A DNA stretch of 64,000 bases from Rubrivivax sp. (GCA_022843905.1 JALHMT010000001.1:265610-329609); one strand, 5' to 3'; counted from the stretch's first letter, positions 21,227 through 30,854 are shown. Translations and numbers: made by a program. The notes: generated by a model not told the origin, from the sequence alone.

Positions 21227-22342
21227 ATGACCCCGCCCGCCGCCCCTGTTTCGCTGCCGCCGCTCCACATCCGCGACCTGCGCCTGCGCGGCGTGCACGT
21301 GCCCTTGCGCCTGCCGCTGCAGACCAGCAGCGGCACGGTGATGCTCGCGCCGCTGGCGCTGATCGACCTGCTCACCGACGAGGGCGTGACGGGCAGCACC
21401 TATCTCTTCTGCTACACGCCGCTGGCACTGAAGCCGGTGCTGCAGACGCTGGCCAACCTGCTGCCGCTGATCCGTGGCGATGCCGTCTCGCCGTTCGACC
21501 TCGACCGCAAGCTGCAACGCCAGTTCCGCCTGCTGGGTGCGAAGGGCGTGGTCGGCATGGCGCTGGCCGGCCTCGACATGGCGGCCTGGGATGCCCTGGC
21601 GCGCGCGCAGGGCGTGCCGCTGGTGCGGCTGCTGGGCGGCGCGCCCCGTGCGATCCCGGCGTACAACAGCTGCGGGCTGGGTCTGATCGGCCCCGCGCGG
21701 GCGGCCGCCGAGGCCGAGTCGCTCGCCGCGCCCGGCTTCCCGGCCATCAAGGTGCGGCTGGGTTACGCCGACGCCCGTGCCGACGTCGAGGTGGTGCGCG
21801 CCGTGCGTCGCAGCGTGGGCGACGGCGTGCTGCTCATGTCCGACTACAACCAGGGACTGTCGGTGGCCGAGGCGCGGCTGCGGCTGCACGCGCTGCGCGA
21901 CGAGGGCCTGCACTGGGTCGAGGAACCCACGCTGGCCGACGACCATGCCGGCCACGCCGAGATCCGCCGCAAGACGGCGCTGCGCATCCAGATGGGCGAG
22001 AACTGGTGGGGTCCGCACGAGATGTCGCGCTGCATCGCCACCGGGGCTTCCGACCTCTGCATGCCCGACGCGATGAAGATCGGCGGCGTCACCGGCTGGC
22101 AACGCGCCGCCGCGCTGGCCGATGCCGCAGGGCTGCCCATGTCCAGCCACCTGTTCCCCGAGGTCAGCGCGCACCTGCTGGCCGTCACGCCCACCTGCGA
22201 CTGGCTGGAATACGTCGACTGGGCCGAGCCCGTGCTGCAGCAGCCGCTGCAGGTGGTGGCCGGCCAGGCCACGATGAACGATCGCCCGGGCAGCGGCATC
22301 GAGTGGAACGAAGAAGCGGTCGAGCGACTGCTGGTGAACTGA
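21227..22342 (+). CDS. Mandelate racemase-like enolase superfamily protein
   Basis: IKVRLG, SDYNQ, WVEEPT, MGENWWGP, MPDAMKIGGVTGW, SSHLFPEVSAHLLA, as in mandelate racemase. Confidence 0.82.
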   Translation: MTPPAAPVSLPPLHIRDLRLRGVHVPLRLPLQTSSGTVMLAPLALIDLLTDEGVTGSTYLFCYTPLALKPVLQTLANLLPLIRGDAVSPFDLDRKLQRQFRLLGAKGVVGMALAGLDMAAWDALARAQGVPLVRLLGGAPRAIPAYNSCGLGLIGPARAAAEAESLAAPGFPAIKVRLGYADARADVEVVRAVRRSVGDGVLLMSDYNQGLSVAEARLRLHALRDEGLHWVEEPTLADDHAGHAEIRRKTALRIQMGENWWGPHEMSRCIATGASDLCMPDAMKIGGVTGWQRAAALADAAGLPMSSHLFPEVSAHLLAVTPTCDWLEYVDWAEPVLQQPLQVVAGQATMNDRPGSGIEWNEEAVERLLVN

Positions 22343-22351
22343 GCCGGCCGC

Positions 22352-25045
22352 TCAGGCGGACGGCCATGTCCGCTGCGCGCGTTCGATCGCCACGTCGTCG
22401 CTGACGGCGCCGGCTTCGTCCTGCAGGCGCGCCAGCCGCCCGGCGTCCATCGCGCCCCGCAGCCGGGACCACAGGTCGTCCATCGAGCGCCGGATGTAGG
22501 TGCCCGGCGCGAACTCGCCACCGGTGCGCTGCGGCGCATCGAAACGCGCCAGCAGCAGGGCGGCCAGGTCGTGCTGTTCTTCGTGCACCGCCAGCCAGGC
22601 CAGCGGCAGCAGCAGCATGCCGCGCCGACCGGCGCTGGTCAGGATGTCCTGCACTTCGGGCAGCACCTGGCGCGTGCCTGCCGTGTCGCCGCTCTGCGCC
22701 AGCATCATGGTCCAGATGCCCAGCCGGTTGGCGTTCTGGCGCAGCCGCCCGGCGGCCCGGATCTCGGCCAGCACCGCCCGGCCGACCTCGATGGCGCGTG
22801 CCGGGTGGCCGGTGTCGTGTTCGGCCAGCATCAGGCCGATGGCCGCGCTCCAGGACTCCCAGACCGCGCCCAGCGCCCTGCAGCGCGCCAGCTCCTGCCG
22901 GTTGAAGTCGAGATAGGGCTCGAAGCGCCCCTGCAGCCGCTCCTCGTAGGCGCGTGCGCTGCGCCCGAAACGCCGCAGCAGGTCGCTGGCGCCGGACGGC
23001 AGCAGGTCCTCCATCAACGCGATGCATGCGCTGCGGTCGGCCTGCGGTTCGGCGCGGCACATCAGCGTGTGCTGAAGATACAGCGCGTAGGACTGGCGCA
23101 CGGCGTCGCCCGCCTCGGCGAACGCGGCCACCGCTCGACGCGCCGCGGCCAGGCCCTCGCTGGCGGGCAGCACCATGCCGATGCCTGCCAGGTGGGCCAG
23201 CGCCAGGTCGACGCCGGCACGCTGCACCGCGTCGGCCTGTGGCCCGGCAGCAGCCAGCGCGGCACGACACCATCGAAGACCTTCTGACGCGTGACCGGCA
23301 CGGTGCCACAGCAGACCCGTGTGGCCGACCAGCGCGAACAGCGCCTGCAGCGCCTCGCCGCGCGAGGCGCCCGACGCCGCGTCTTCGGAAGGGCCCTCCA
23401 GACGCCCCAGCGCGTGCGCCAGCGCCGCGCGCAGGTTGTCCATCTCCGCGACGTGCAGCGTCACCCATGCCAGCGCCGGGTCGCCCAGCGCACGCCCATC
23501 GGCACGCTGCCAGTAGCGGGTGGCGGCTCGCAGGTGGCGGTCGCGGCAGGCCTGCACCTCGCCGGCCTCGATCAGGCGTTCCTGGGCGTAGTCCTGCAGG
23601 CTCTGCAGCAGGCCGAAGCGGCGCTCGGCGGTCTGTGCGTCGGGCGCCAGCACCATCGACTTCTCGACCAGCGCGTCGAGTGCGTCCAGCACCGCCCATT
23701 CGTCGAGCTCGGCGTCGGCGCACACCGCTTGTGCCGCGTCCAGCGTGAAGCCGCCGCGGAACACCGCCAGCCGGCGGAACACGCGCTGCTGCGCGTCGGT
23801 CAGCAGCGCATGGCTCCAGTCCAGCGTGGCGCGCAGGGTGCGCTGGTGCGGGGCTGCAGTGCGGGTGCCGCGTGTCAGCAACTGCAGGCGCGGTGCGGTG
23901 TCGCCATCGACATCGCGCGCCAGTTGGGCGGCCAGGCCTTCGAGGCCCAGCGTGGGTACACGCGCAGCGGCCAGTTCCAATGCCAGCGGCAGGCCGTCGA
24001 GCGCGCGGCACAACTGCGCGGCCGGCCCCTGCTGCGCGGTGGCGAGCACGAAGCCGGGCAGACGCGCAGCCACGCGGTCGACGAACAGCCGCAGCGCGCC
24101 GCAGGCCATCAACCTGGTCACTTCGGCTTCGTCGCCCGGCGCCGGCACGGTCAGGGGCCCGAGTCGGTAGACCTGCTCGCCGGGCAGCTGCAGCGGTTCG
24201 CGGCTGGTCACCAGGCAACGCAGTCCCGGCACGCGCGACTGCAGGCGTGACAGCACCGGCGCCAGCGCGCTCAGCAGGTGCTCGGCGTTGTCGATGACCA
24301 GGAGCAGCGACAGGCCCGCCATGGCCTGCGCCAGCGCGTCGGCATCGCGCCCCGCCGCCTCCGCCAGGTGCAGGGCATGCGCCAAGGCGGCGCACAGGGT
24401 CGCGGCCGTGGTGTCGGCGGCGTCGAGCGGCGCCAGTTCGATGAGCCAGCTGCCGTCGGCCCGTTCCCCGGACGCTTGCAGGGCCTGTTGCGAGGCCAGC
24501 ACCAGGGCCAGGAAGGTCTTGCCCACGCCGGCGGCGCCCACCAGCGTGACGAGGCGATGCGCGCGGGTCAGCATGTCCAGCGCCTGCAGGTCGGCTTCGC
24601 GCCCGATGGCCGCTGGCAGGGTCGCCGGCAGGTTGCCCGCGCGCCGGGCGAAGGGGCCCTGCGCGCCGGCGGACGCGGATCCGGGCGCCGCCAGCGCCGG
24701 CAGCACATCGCCCACGAACCGATAGCCCCGACCCTGCACCGTCTGCACCCAGCGCGGTGCACGTGCGTCGTCGCCCAGGGCAGCGCGCAGTTCGCTGACC
24801 ACCGTCTTCACCGCGCCTTCGCTGACGAAACGACGGCCCCAGACGTTGTCCAGCAGTGCGTCCTTCAGCACCAGCTCGCCCGGCCGCTGCACCAGGAAGC
24901 TCAGCAGCGCGAAGGACTTCGGCGTCAGCTCGACCACCCGGCCGGCGCGTGTCAACCGCGCATTGCCGACCTCGAGCACGAAGTCACCGAAGCGCAGCGG
25001 ACCCGACGGCGATCCCGGTGGCGACGGCGGGGAGGCGGCGGACAT
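22352..25045 (-). CDS. Large transcriptional regulator: OmpR-type winged helix DNA-binding domain plus STAND ATPase
   Basis: N-terminal FGDFVLEVGNARLTRAGRVVELTPKSFALLSFLVQRPGELVLKDALLDNVWG...; VGAAGVGKTFLALVLASQ P-loop; LLVIDNAEHLL. Confidence 0.85.
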   Translation of the reverse strand: MSAASPPSPPGSPSGPLRFGDFVLEVGNARLTRAGRVVELTPKSFALLSFLVQRPGELVLKDALLDNVWGRRFVSEGAVKTVVSELRAALGDDARAPRWVQTVQGRGYRFVGDVLPALAAPGSASAGAQGPFARRAGNLPATLPAAIGREADLQALDMLTRAHRLVTLVGAAGVGKTFLALVLASQQALQASGERADGSWLIELAPLDAADTTAATLCAALAHALHLAEAAGRDADALAQAMAGLSLLLVIDNAEHLLSALAPVLSRLQSRVPGLRCLVTSREPLQLPGEQVYRLGPLTVPAPGDEAEVTRLMACGALRLFVDRVAARLPGFVLATAQQGPAAQLCRALDGLPLALELAAARVPTLGLEGLAAQLARDVDGDTAPRLQLLTRGTRTAAPHQRTLRATLDWSHALLTDAQQRVFRRLAVFRGGFTLDAAQAVCADAELDEWAVLDALDALVEKSMVLAPDAQTAERRFGLLQSLQDYAQERLIEAGEVQACRDRHLRAATRYWQRADGRALGDPALAWVTLHVAEMDNLRAALAHALGRLEGPSEDAASGASRGEALQALFALVGHTGLLWHRAGHASEGLRWCRAALAAAGPQADAVQRAGVDLALAHLAGIGMVLPASEGLAAARRAVAAFAEAGDAVRQSYALYLQHTLMCRAEPQADRSACIALMEDLLPSGASDLLRRFGRSARAYEERLQGRFEPYLDFNRQELARCRALGAVWESWSAAIGLMLAEHDTGHPARAIEVGRAVLAEIRAAGRLRQNANRLGIWTMMLAQSGDTAGTRQVLPEVQDILTSAGRRGMLLLPLAWLAVHEEQHDLAALLLARFDAPQRTGGEFAPGTYIRRSMDDLWSRLRGAMDAGRLARLQDEAGAVSDDVAIERAQRTWPSA

Positions 25046-25109
25046 GGCGCGATTCTGGTCCAGCGCCCGAGCGCTTGCCAGTCTGTCGACGACGGCTTTG
25101 CGTCGGCTT

Positions 25110-25162
25110 TCGAACCGACGAAATGCCGACGCCGTCCTGACGACAGGCGGGTGTCGGTTGCC
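25110..25162. promoter_or_regulatory. Conserved element A: three 11-bp-period direct repeats (CCGAC/CCGAC/CTGAC on + strand), ~85% identical to 28215-28267
   Basis: CCGAC at 25115-25119 and 25126-25130, CTGAC at 25137-25141; 45/53 positions identical to the 28215-28267 element. Confidence 0.7.
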
Positions 25163-25218
25163 GTCGGCCCGCGTGGCCGCGGGGCTTGCAGCGCTTGCCC
25201 GGCGCCTTCCAGCGCTCC

Positions 25219-28035
25219 TTACGCGGCGCTCTCGGCCAGCGCCATGGCCACCGCTTCAGCAGCGGACAGGGCCTCGCCCTCGCGCCGCAAGGCGTCCCAG
25301 CGCGCAGCGCAGACACGGCCCTTGACGAGTCGGCGCACGCGGCGTTGCTGCTCTGCGTCGAAGCGATCGGCACGGCCCACGTGGGTCTGGGCGGTCTTGG
25401 CGGCGTAGGCCTGCAGCCGCACCGCGGCTTCCGACCGGCGCAGGTGGGCCAGCACGCGCGGCAGATCGCGCAGCGAGCGCGTCAGCTCCACCAGCGCCAT
25501 GCCGTCCCGGGCCAGCTGGATCGATTCGTGCAGGGCGGCCGCCGCCTCTTGCCATCGCCTGAGCGCGCTCAAGGCCTTGCCTCGCACCTGCAGCGCCTGG
25601 CTCAGGCGACGGGTGTCGCCGAGCTGCCGGGCAGTGGCAATCACCTCGTCGGCGCGCGCCAGCGCTTCCGGGTAGCGGCCGGCCTCCTGCACGACCAGGG
25701 CGACGAAGTAGCGTCCGGCGTTGATCGTGTGCCGATTGCCCAGCCGCTCCCAGATGGCCAGCGCCTGCCGGTAGAGGGCTTCGCCCTGGGCCAGGTCGCG
25801 CCGGTGCGCGTAGGCGATGGCGGCGCGAAGCACGGTGAGCCGGGCCAGCACCTGGGTTTCCTGTGCAGCGCGGGCCCCTGCCTCGGCCTCGTCGATGAGC
25901 GGCTCCAGCCAGGGTGCATAGCCCTCCAGCAGCCAGTGCAGCCGAGCCTTGACGTACAGCGCCCGGGCGCGCAGGCCGGGCTCGTCGGGCACCTGCTCGG
26001 CCCCCAGTTCGGCATGGCGACGCGCCGGCTCGCTCCTCGCGACGCTGAACAGCAGCTGCGCGAGCTGCGTGTGGCCGCGGCTGCGCAGCTCGACGTCCTC
26101 GCATCGAAACACGGCCTGCTCGAGGTAGGCCAGCGAATCGGGGCCGAGCACCAGGTCGTCGTGGGCACGGCCCAGCGCCAGCACGATGCGCAAGGCGTTG
26201 CTGACGTCGCCGTCGGTCAGTGCGCTGTGCAGTGCCGTCGACAGGTTGCTCAGCTCCGCACGCAGCGCCGGCAGCGAAGGGGTGCTCGGCAAGGCCTCGG
26301 CCCACTCCAGCATCCAGGCGCGGTGCGCAGCGCGCAGCCCGGCCTCGGCACCCGTGGTGCCTGACTGGCGCAGGTCGAGGACGGCGAACTCGCGGATCGG
26401 TTCATACATGAAGAAGCGCATCTCGCCGTCCGGCCCTTCGGCGGCGCGCAGCATCGAGCAGGCCACCAGGGCGTCGAGCCCCAGTGCGGCCTTCAGCGGC
26501 GAGACGCCGCGCACTGCCGCGGCCGCCTGCAGGGTGCAGCCTCCGCCGAAGACGGTCAGAGCGTGCATCAGGCCTCTTTCTTCATCGCTGAGCAGCTCCC
26601 AGCTCCAGCGGATGACGCGCTCCATCGATGCATGCCGTGCGTCGCGTGCGCCCCGCGGGCCGCTGCGCACCAGCAGCTCCAGCCGCGGCGCATCGCCTGC
26701 CTGAAGCAGTTCGAGGATGCGTGCCGGTGCCAGGCTGCGCACACGCGAGGCGGCCAGCTCGATGGCCAGCGGCAGCCCCTCGAGTGCGTGCACCAGGTCC
26801 AGCACGGCGGCCTTGTTCGGCTCGCCGAGGTGGAAGCTGCTGCGCGTCTGCTGTGCACGGTCGACGAACAGCGCCACGGCCGGGTTGCGCAGCACCTCGA
26901 TCAGGGCCAGCGGGCTGCCGCGTGCCGGCAGCGCAAGGGCCGGGACCGTCAGCGCGCGTTCACCGTCCACACCCAGTGCGCGCCGCGAGGTGACGAGCAG
27001 GTGCAGCTGCGGCAGCGCCCCTGCCAGCCGGGCCACGATGTCGGCGGCCTGTTCGACGAGCTGTTCGAAGTTGTCCAGCACGAGCAGCATCGCGTGCCCG
27101 TGCAGCGCCTGCACGAGGGTGTCGAGGTCGTCTGCGGCGCCGGGCGCCGCCGTGGCGTTGCTGCGTTGGCCTTGCGCCGAGGCGCCGAGCGCTTCGGCCA
27201 CGGCTTCGACGACTTGGGCCCGGGTCTCGCAGGTCACCAGCGAGACGAAGGCGACTCGATCCACGCCAGGCAGGGCCCGGGCCAGTTCCACGGCCAGTCG
27301 GGTCTTGCCCGAGCCGCCCGGGCCCAGCAAGGTGACCAGCCGATGCTCGGCCAGCTGCGCCAGCCACGCCGCCCGCTCCGCCTCGGGCAGGAAGTGCCGC
27401 GTGAGATAGACCGGCAGCGCCGCCCGCTGGTCGGTGGCGGCGGGCGCAGGCACAGGCGCGGGCACGGACGATGCTGACGGCATGCTGGCCGCGGCGGCAG
27501 GCGCCGGCGGCGTCAGCCGCGTGCTCAGGGTCTCCAGGCGCTGCCGTTCGGCCAGCACCCACTCGTCGAAGAAGCCCGGCAGCAGTTCACCGCGGTACAG
27601 GGCGAGCGCCTGGGTGGCGCGGCCGTGGCGCGCCAGGTGCTCGAACTCCAGAACGTCGCAGGCGATCGCGCCGCGCACCAGGCGCACGTCGTGGCGGTCC
27701 GCCAGCAGGACGGGGGAGGGCACGGCACCTGGGGGCTCGAGCACGGAGCGCAGCACCGACAGCGCTTGCCGCAGGCGGTTGCGACTGACCTGCGCATCGA
27801 CACCCGGCCACAGCAGCTCGACCAGTTCCTCGCGCGGGTGGTTGCGGTCCGGTGCGAGCGCCAGTCGTGCCAGCAGCGCCACCATCGGCCGGCTGGCCAG
27901 GCGTGTCAGGCGCTGCTGGCCGTCGTTCAGCTCGAAGGCGCCGAGAAGCCTCAGCGTCCATCGCGCCGGCGTTTGACTGCCGCGCCCTGCAACGCCGGCA
28001 TCGTCGGGAGTCGAGGGTGGTCTTGGCGCCTGCAT
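25219..28035 (-). CDS. SARP/AfsR-like regulator: winged helix, bacterial transcriptional activator domain, STAND NTPase
   Basis: WTLRLLGAFELNDGQQRLTRLASRPMVALLARLALAPDRNHPREELVELLWPGVDAQVSRNRLRQALSVLR; LLGPGGSGKTRLAVELARAL; MLLVLDNFEQL. Confidence 0.85.
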   Translation of the reverse strand: MQAPRPPSTPDDAGVAGRGSQTPARWTLRLLGAFELNDGQQRLTRLASRPMVALLARLALAPDRNHPREELVELLWPGVDAQVSRNRLRQALSVLRSVLEPPGAVPSPVLLADRHDVRLVRGAIACDVLEFEHLARHGRATQALALYRGELLPGFFDEWVLAERQRLETLSTRLTPPAPAAAASMPSASSVPAPVPAPAATDQRAALPVYLTRHFLPEAERAAWLAQLAEHRLVTLLGPGGSGKTRLAVELARALPGVDRVAFVSLVTCETRAQVVEAVAEALGASAQGQRSNATAAPGAADDLDTLVQALHGHAMLLVLDNFEQLVEQAADIVARLAGALPQLHLLVTSRRALGVDGERALTVPALALPARGSPLALIEVLRNPAVALFVDRAQQTRSSFHLGEPNKAAVLDLVHALEGLPLAIELAASRVRSLAPARILELLQAGDAPRLELLVRSGPRGARDARHASMERVIRWSWELLSDEERGLMHALTVFGGGCTLQAAAAVRGVSPLKAALGLDALVACSMLRAAEGPDGEMRFFMYEPIREFAVLDLRQSGTTGAEAGLRAAHRAWMLEWAEALPSTPSLPALRAELSNLSTALHSALTDGDVSNALRIVLALGRAHDDLVLGPDSLAYLEQAVFRCEDVELRSRGHTQLAQLLFSVARSEPARRHAELGAEQVPDEPGLRARALYVKARLHWLLEGYAPWLEPLIDEAEAGARAAQETQVLARLTVLRAAIAYAHRRDLAQGEALYRQALAIWERLGNRHTINAGRYFVALVVQEAGRYPEALARADEVIATARQLGDTRRLSQALQVRGKALSALRRWQEAAAALHESIQLARDGMALVELTRSLRDLPRVLAHLRRSEAAVRLQAYAAKTAQTHVGRADRFDAEQQRRVRRLVKGRVCAARWDALRREGEALSAAEAVAMALAESAA

Positions 28036-28214
28036 CAGCCGCAAAGGATAGCGGCAGCCGATGACAGCGCACCCTGGGCGCCGGGGCCGCGCCCGTGTGC
28101 TTCGTCGCGCTGCCCACGGTCTTCGCGGCCCCGGGCCGACGCCGCGCCGAGGTCCCGCCCGGCACGGAACCCGCGCGCCGTCCCGACTGTCGCCAACGGC
28201 CCGGCGCGATGCCG

Positions 28215-28267
28215 TCGAACCGACACAAAACCGACGCCGCCCTGACGACAGACGGGTGGCGGCTGCC
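28215..28267. promoter_or_regulatory. Conserved element B: three 11-bp-period direct repeats, matching element A
   Basis: CCGAC at 28220-28224 and 28231-28235, CTGAC at 28242-28246; lies between the SARP regulator and the globin gene. Confidence 0.7.
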
Positions 28268-28394
28268 CACACTGCGCCCTGTCGATTCCCGTGCAATCAG
28301 CAGCGCCAGCCGCTGCAGGAGGTCTCATGAAGTCCCTTCGATCCGCCCTGCGGCTGCGCCGCTCTCCCGGCTCCACCGCCACAGGAGGTCCGCG

Positions 28395-28880
28395 ATGACG
28401 CCGGCCCGCGTGCAGCTGGTGCGCGACACCTGGGCGCTGGTGCTGCCCATCCAGCAGCAGGCCGCAGCGCTCTTCTACGAGCGTCTGTTCCAGATCGCAC
28501 CCGAGGTGCAGCCTCTGTTCAGGGGCGACAAGGTCGAGCAGGGCGCCAAGCTGATGGCAGCCCTGAACACGCTGGTGCTGAGCCTGGGCCGCATGGAGCA
28601 GATGCTGCCGATGGCCCGCGAGCTGGCCATCCGCCACGTCGCCTGGGGCGTGCAGCCCGCGCATTACGAGCAGGTCGGACAGGCCCTGCTGTGGACGCTG
28701 CGAAAGGGCCTGGGCGATGCGGCCACGCCCGAGGTCATGTCAGGCTGGGCCGAGGCCTACGGCGAACTGTCGGGCGCGATGAAGGCGGCAGCATACGGCG
28801 ACGCACCGCCGTCCGCGACGGCGGCGGCCCACGCGAAAGTGCATCGATCCTCCGAGGCCGAGTCTGGAGAACGCTCATGA
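28395..28880 (+). CDS. Globin family protein (single-domain bacterial haemoglobin)
   Basis: VQLVRDTWALVLPIQQQAAALFYERLFQIAPEVQPLFRGD; RHVAWGVQPAHYEQVGQALLWTLRKGLG (proximal His region). Confidence 0.85.
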   Translation: MTPARVQLVRDTWALVLPIQQQAAALFYERLFQIAPEVQPLFRGDKVEQGAKLMAALNTLVLSLGRMEQMLPMARELAIRHVAWGVQPAHYEQVGQALLWTLRKGLGDAATPEVMSGWAEAYGELSGAMKAAAYGDAPPSATAAAHAKVHRSSEAESGERS

Positions 28881-28977
28881 GCACAGCCCACGGCGCGGCG
28901 CTGGCGCTGTCCAGCCGGATCCGGCCCTGGCCCTGCTGGCCTGCCGCCGCTGCCGCCCGGCGACGCAGGGGGGGCCG

Positions 28978-29256
28978 ATGAACGGCCTGGGCGCCGTGCG
29001 CCTGCTGCAGGGGCTGGGCCTGCATGCCGTGGCCGAGTGGATGCTGCGCCGGCGATTGCGCCGCGCTGTCGATCGCGACCTGGATCGCCTGCACTACCTG
29101 CTCGCGCTGAGCCTGGATGCGCAGGGCCGCCGGCGCGAGGCCGCCGCCTGTTACGCGCGGGCGATGGACGGTGCGCTGGCGCCCTTGCTCGACGCGCAGC
29201 ACGCCAGGGCTGACCCCGCCCAGGGCACGCAGACGCTGCAGCGGCGGGCATACTAG
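28978..29256 (+). CDS. Hypothetical protein (92 aa)
   Basis: Complete ORF in line with the globin strand, good codon structure; no family recognised. Confidence 0.5.
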   Translation: MNGLGAVRLLQGLGLHAVAEWMLRRRLRRAVDRDLDRLHYLLALSLDAQGRRREAAACYARAMDGALAPLLDAQHARADPAQGTQTLQRRAY

Positions 29257-29302
29257 GCGCCCCCGGCCCGGCCGGGCTTACCAGCCACGGTCCCCTATTG
29301 GC

Positions 29303-30007
29303 ATGCAGCTTTCGCAGATCCTCTTCACCCAGGGCTTCGGCACCCGGCGCGAGTGCGCCGGGCTCGTCGCGCTGGGAGCGGTCAGGGTCGGCGGCGAGGT
29401 GGTGGACGATCCGGCCGCCGACTTCGCGCCGGCCGGCCTGGTGCTCACCATCGACGGCGTCGACTGGCCGGTGCACGCCAAGGCCGTGGTGCTGCTGCAC
29501 AAGCCCGCGGGCTACGAGTGTTCGGCCCGGCCCAAGCACTGGCCCAGCATCCTGTCGCTGCTGCCCAGCCCCCTGCGCACGCGCGGCCTGCAGCCGGTGG
29601 GCCGGCTCGACCAGGACACCACCGGCGCGCTGCTGCTCACCGACGATGGCGCCTTGATCCACCGCCTGACGCATCCGAAGCGCCATGTGGCCAAGGTTTA
29701 CGAGGTCGGCACCGCACGCCCGGTGGAGCCGGCCCAGGTCGAACGGCTGCTGGCCGGCGTGGTGCTCGACGACGACCCGGCGCCAGTGCGCGCCGCCGCT
29801 GCCGAGGCCACCGGTGAATGTGCGCTGCGGCTGGTGCTCACCGAAGGCAAGTACCACCAAGTCAAGCGCATGCTGGCGGCGGTGGGCAATCACGTCGAGA
29901 CCCTGCACCGCAGCCGCATCGGGCCGATCGAACTGCCGACCGGACTGAAGCCGGGGCAGTGGTGCTGGATCGACCCGGCGCTGGCCGAGCCCGGTGCGGG
30001 CGGCTGA
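29303..30007 (+). CDS. rsuA: Pseudouridine synthase, RsuA family (16S rRNA)
   Basis: S4-like N-terminus, VVLLHKPAGYECS, GRLDQDTTGALLLTDDG, KVYEV, EGKYHQVKRMLAAVGNHVETLHRSRIGP. Confidence 0.9.
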   Translation: MQLSQILFTQGFGTRRECAGLVALGAVRVGGEVVDDPAADFAPAGLVLTIDGVDWPVHAKAVVLLHKPAGYECSARPKHWPSILSLLPSPLRTRGLQPVGRLDQDTTGALLLTDDGALIHRLTHPKRHVAKVYEVGTARPVEPAQVERLLAGVVLDDDPAPVRAAAAEATGECALRLVLTEGKYHQVKRMLAAVGNHVETLHRSRIGPIELPTGLKPGQWCWIDPALAEPGAGG

Positions 30008-30235
30008 CCGGCACGGCCGGCAGCGTCAGCCGCTGCGTGGGGGCGGGCCTTCGTCCAGCAGGTGGGCGGCTACCGCAGCCCGGGTTGCGAGGTGATCGTG
30101 CACCTGCCCAAGCTGTTCCGCCCGCCGCTGACCGTCCGCCAAGGTCCGGCGCCCCGGCGATGAGACGAGGCGACAGCCAAGGTCCGTATCATCTTCGGAT
30201 GCGATGGAACTGCTGGGGCCGGCACGCAGGCCGTG

Positions 30236-30811
30236 ATGCCGATGTCGGCCGGCGCTGAAGACGACGAACTGCTGGTGCAGCGCTGCCAGCGCGGTGACGC
30301 CGCGGCGTGGACGGTGCTGGTGGAGCGCTACCAGCGTCTGGTGTATGCCGTGGCCTGCCGGGCCGGGCTTGACGAACATGCCGCGGCCGACGTCTTCCAG
30401 ACGGTGTTCTCGCGCCTGGTCGAGCACCTGACCCGCATCCGCCAGGCCGACCGCCTGCAGGCCTGGATCGTCACCACCGCCAAGCGGGAGACGCTGGCGC
30501 AGCTGCGGCGCCTGAAGCGCACCACCTCGCTGACGCCCTTGTCCGAGGGCGACGATGCCGAGGAATTCGACGTGGCCGACGACTCGCCGATCGCCGAAGC
30601 CGCGCTCGAGGAGCTGCAGCAGCTGCACCTGCTGCGCCAGGGCCTGGAACGCCTGGACGCGCGCTGCCGCGACCTGCTGCTGCTGGTGTTCCGCGAAGAC
30701 GGCGATGCGCTGCCCTACGACGAGGTGGCGCGCCGCCTGGGCATGCCGGTGGGCAGCATCGGGCCGACCCGCTCGCGCTGCCTGGGCAAGCTGCGCAGCC
30801 TGGTCGGCTGA
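30236..30811 (+). CDS. RNA polymerase sigma factor, ECF-type sigma-70 family
   Basis: WTVLVERYQRLVYAVACRAGLDEHAAADVFQTVFSRLVEHL...WIVTTAKRETLAQLRR (region 2) and LPYDEVARRLGMPVGSIGPTRSRCLGKLR (region 4). Confidence 0.88.
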   Translation: MPMSAGAEDDELLVQRCQRGDAAAWTVLVERYQRLVYAVACRAGLDEHAAADVFQTVFSRLVEHLTRIRQADRLQAWIVTTAKRETLAQLRRLKRTTSLTPLSEGDDAEEFDVADDSPIAEAALEELQQLHLLRQGLERLDARCRDLLLLVFREDGDALPYDEVARRLGMPVGSIGPTRSRCLGKLRSLVG

Positions 30812-30854
30812 ACGTCGGCGCCTCGGCCGGCGCGACAAATTGTCGCCCGGGCAT

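Noticed and set aside
25219-28035. Antibiotic biosynthesis cluster regulated by SARP
   Set aside because: No NRPS, PKS, RiPP or other biosynthetic core genes anywhere nearby.
29257-29302. CCCGGCCCGGCCGGGC hairpin as a rho-independent terminator after the 92-aa ORF
   Set aside because: Short GC palindrome without a U-tract; expected by chance in this composition.
30187-30215. GTATC-containing sequence upstream of the sigma factor gene as a third ECF promoter
   Set aside because: Only the first five bases of the -35 box match and no CTCTGTC box at the right spacing.
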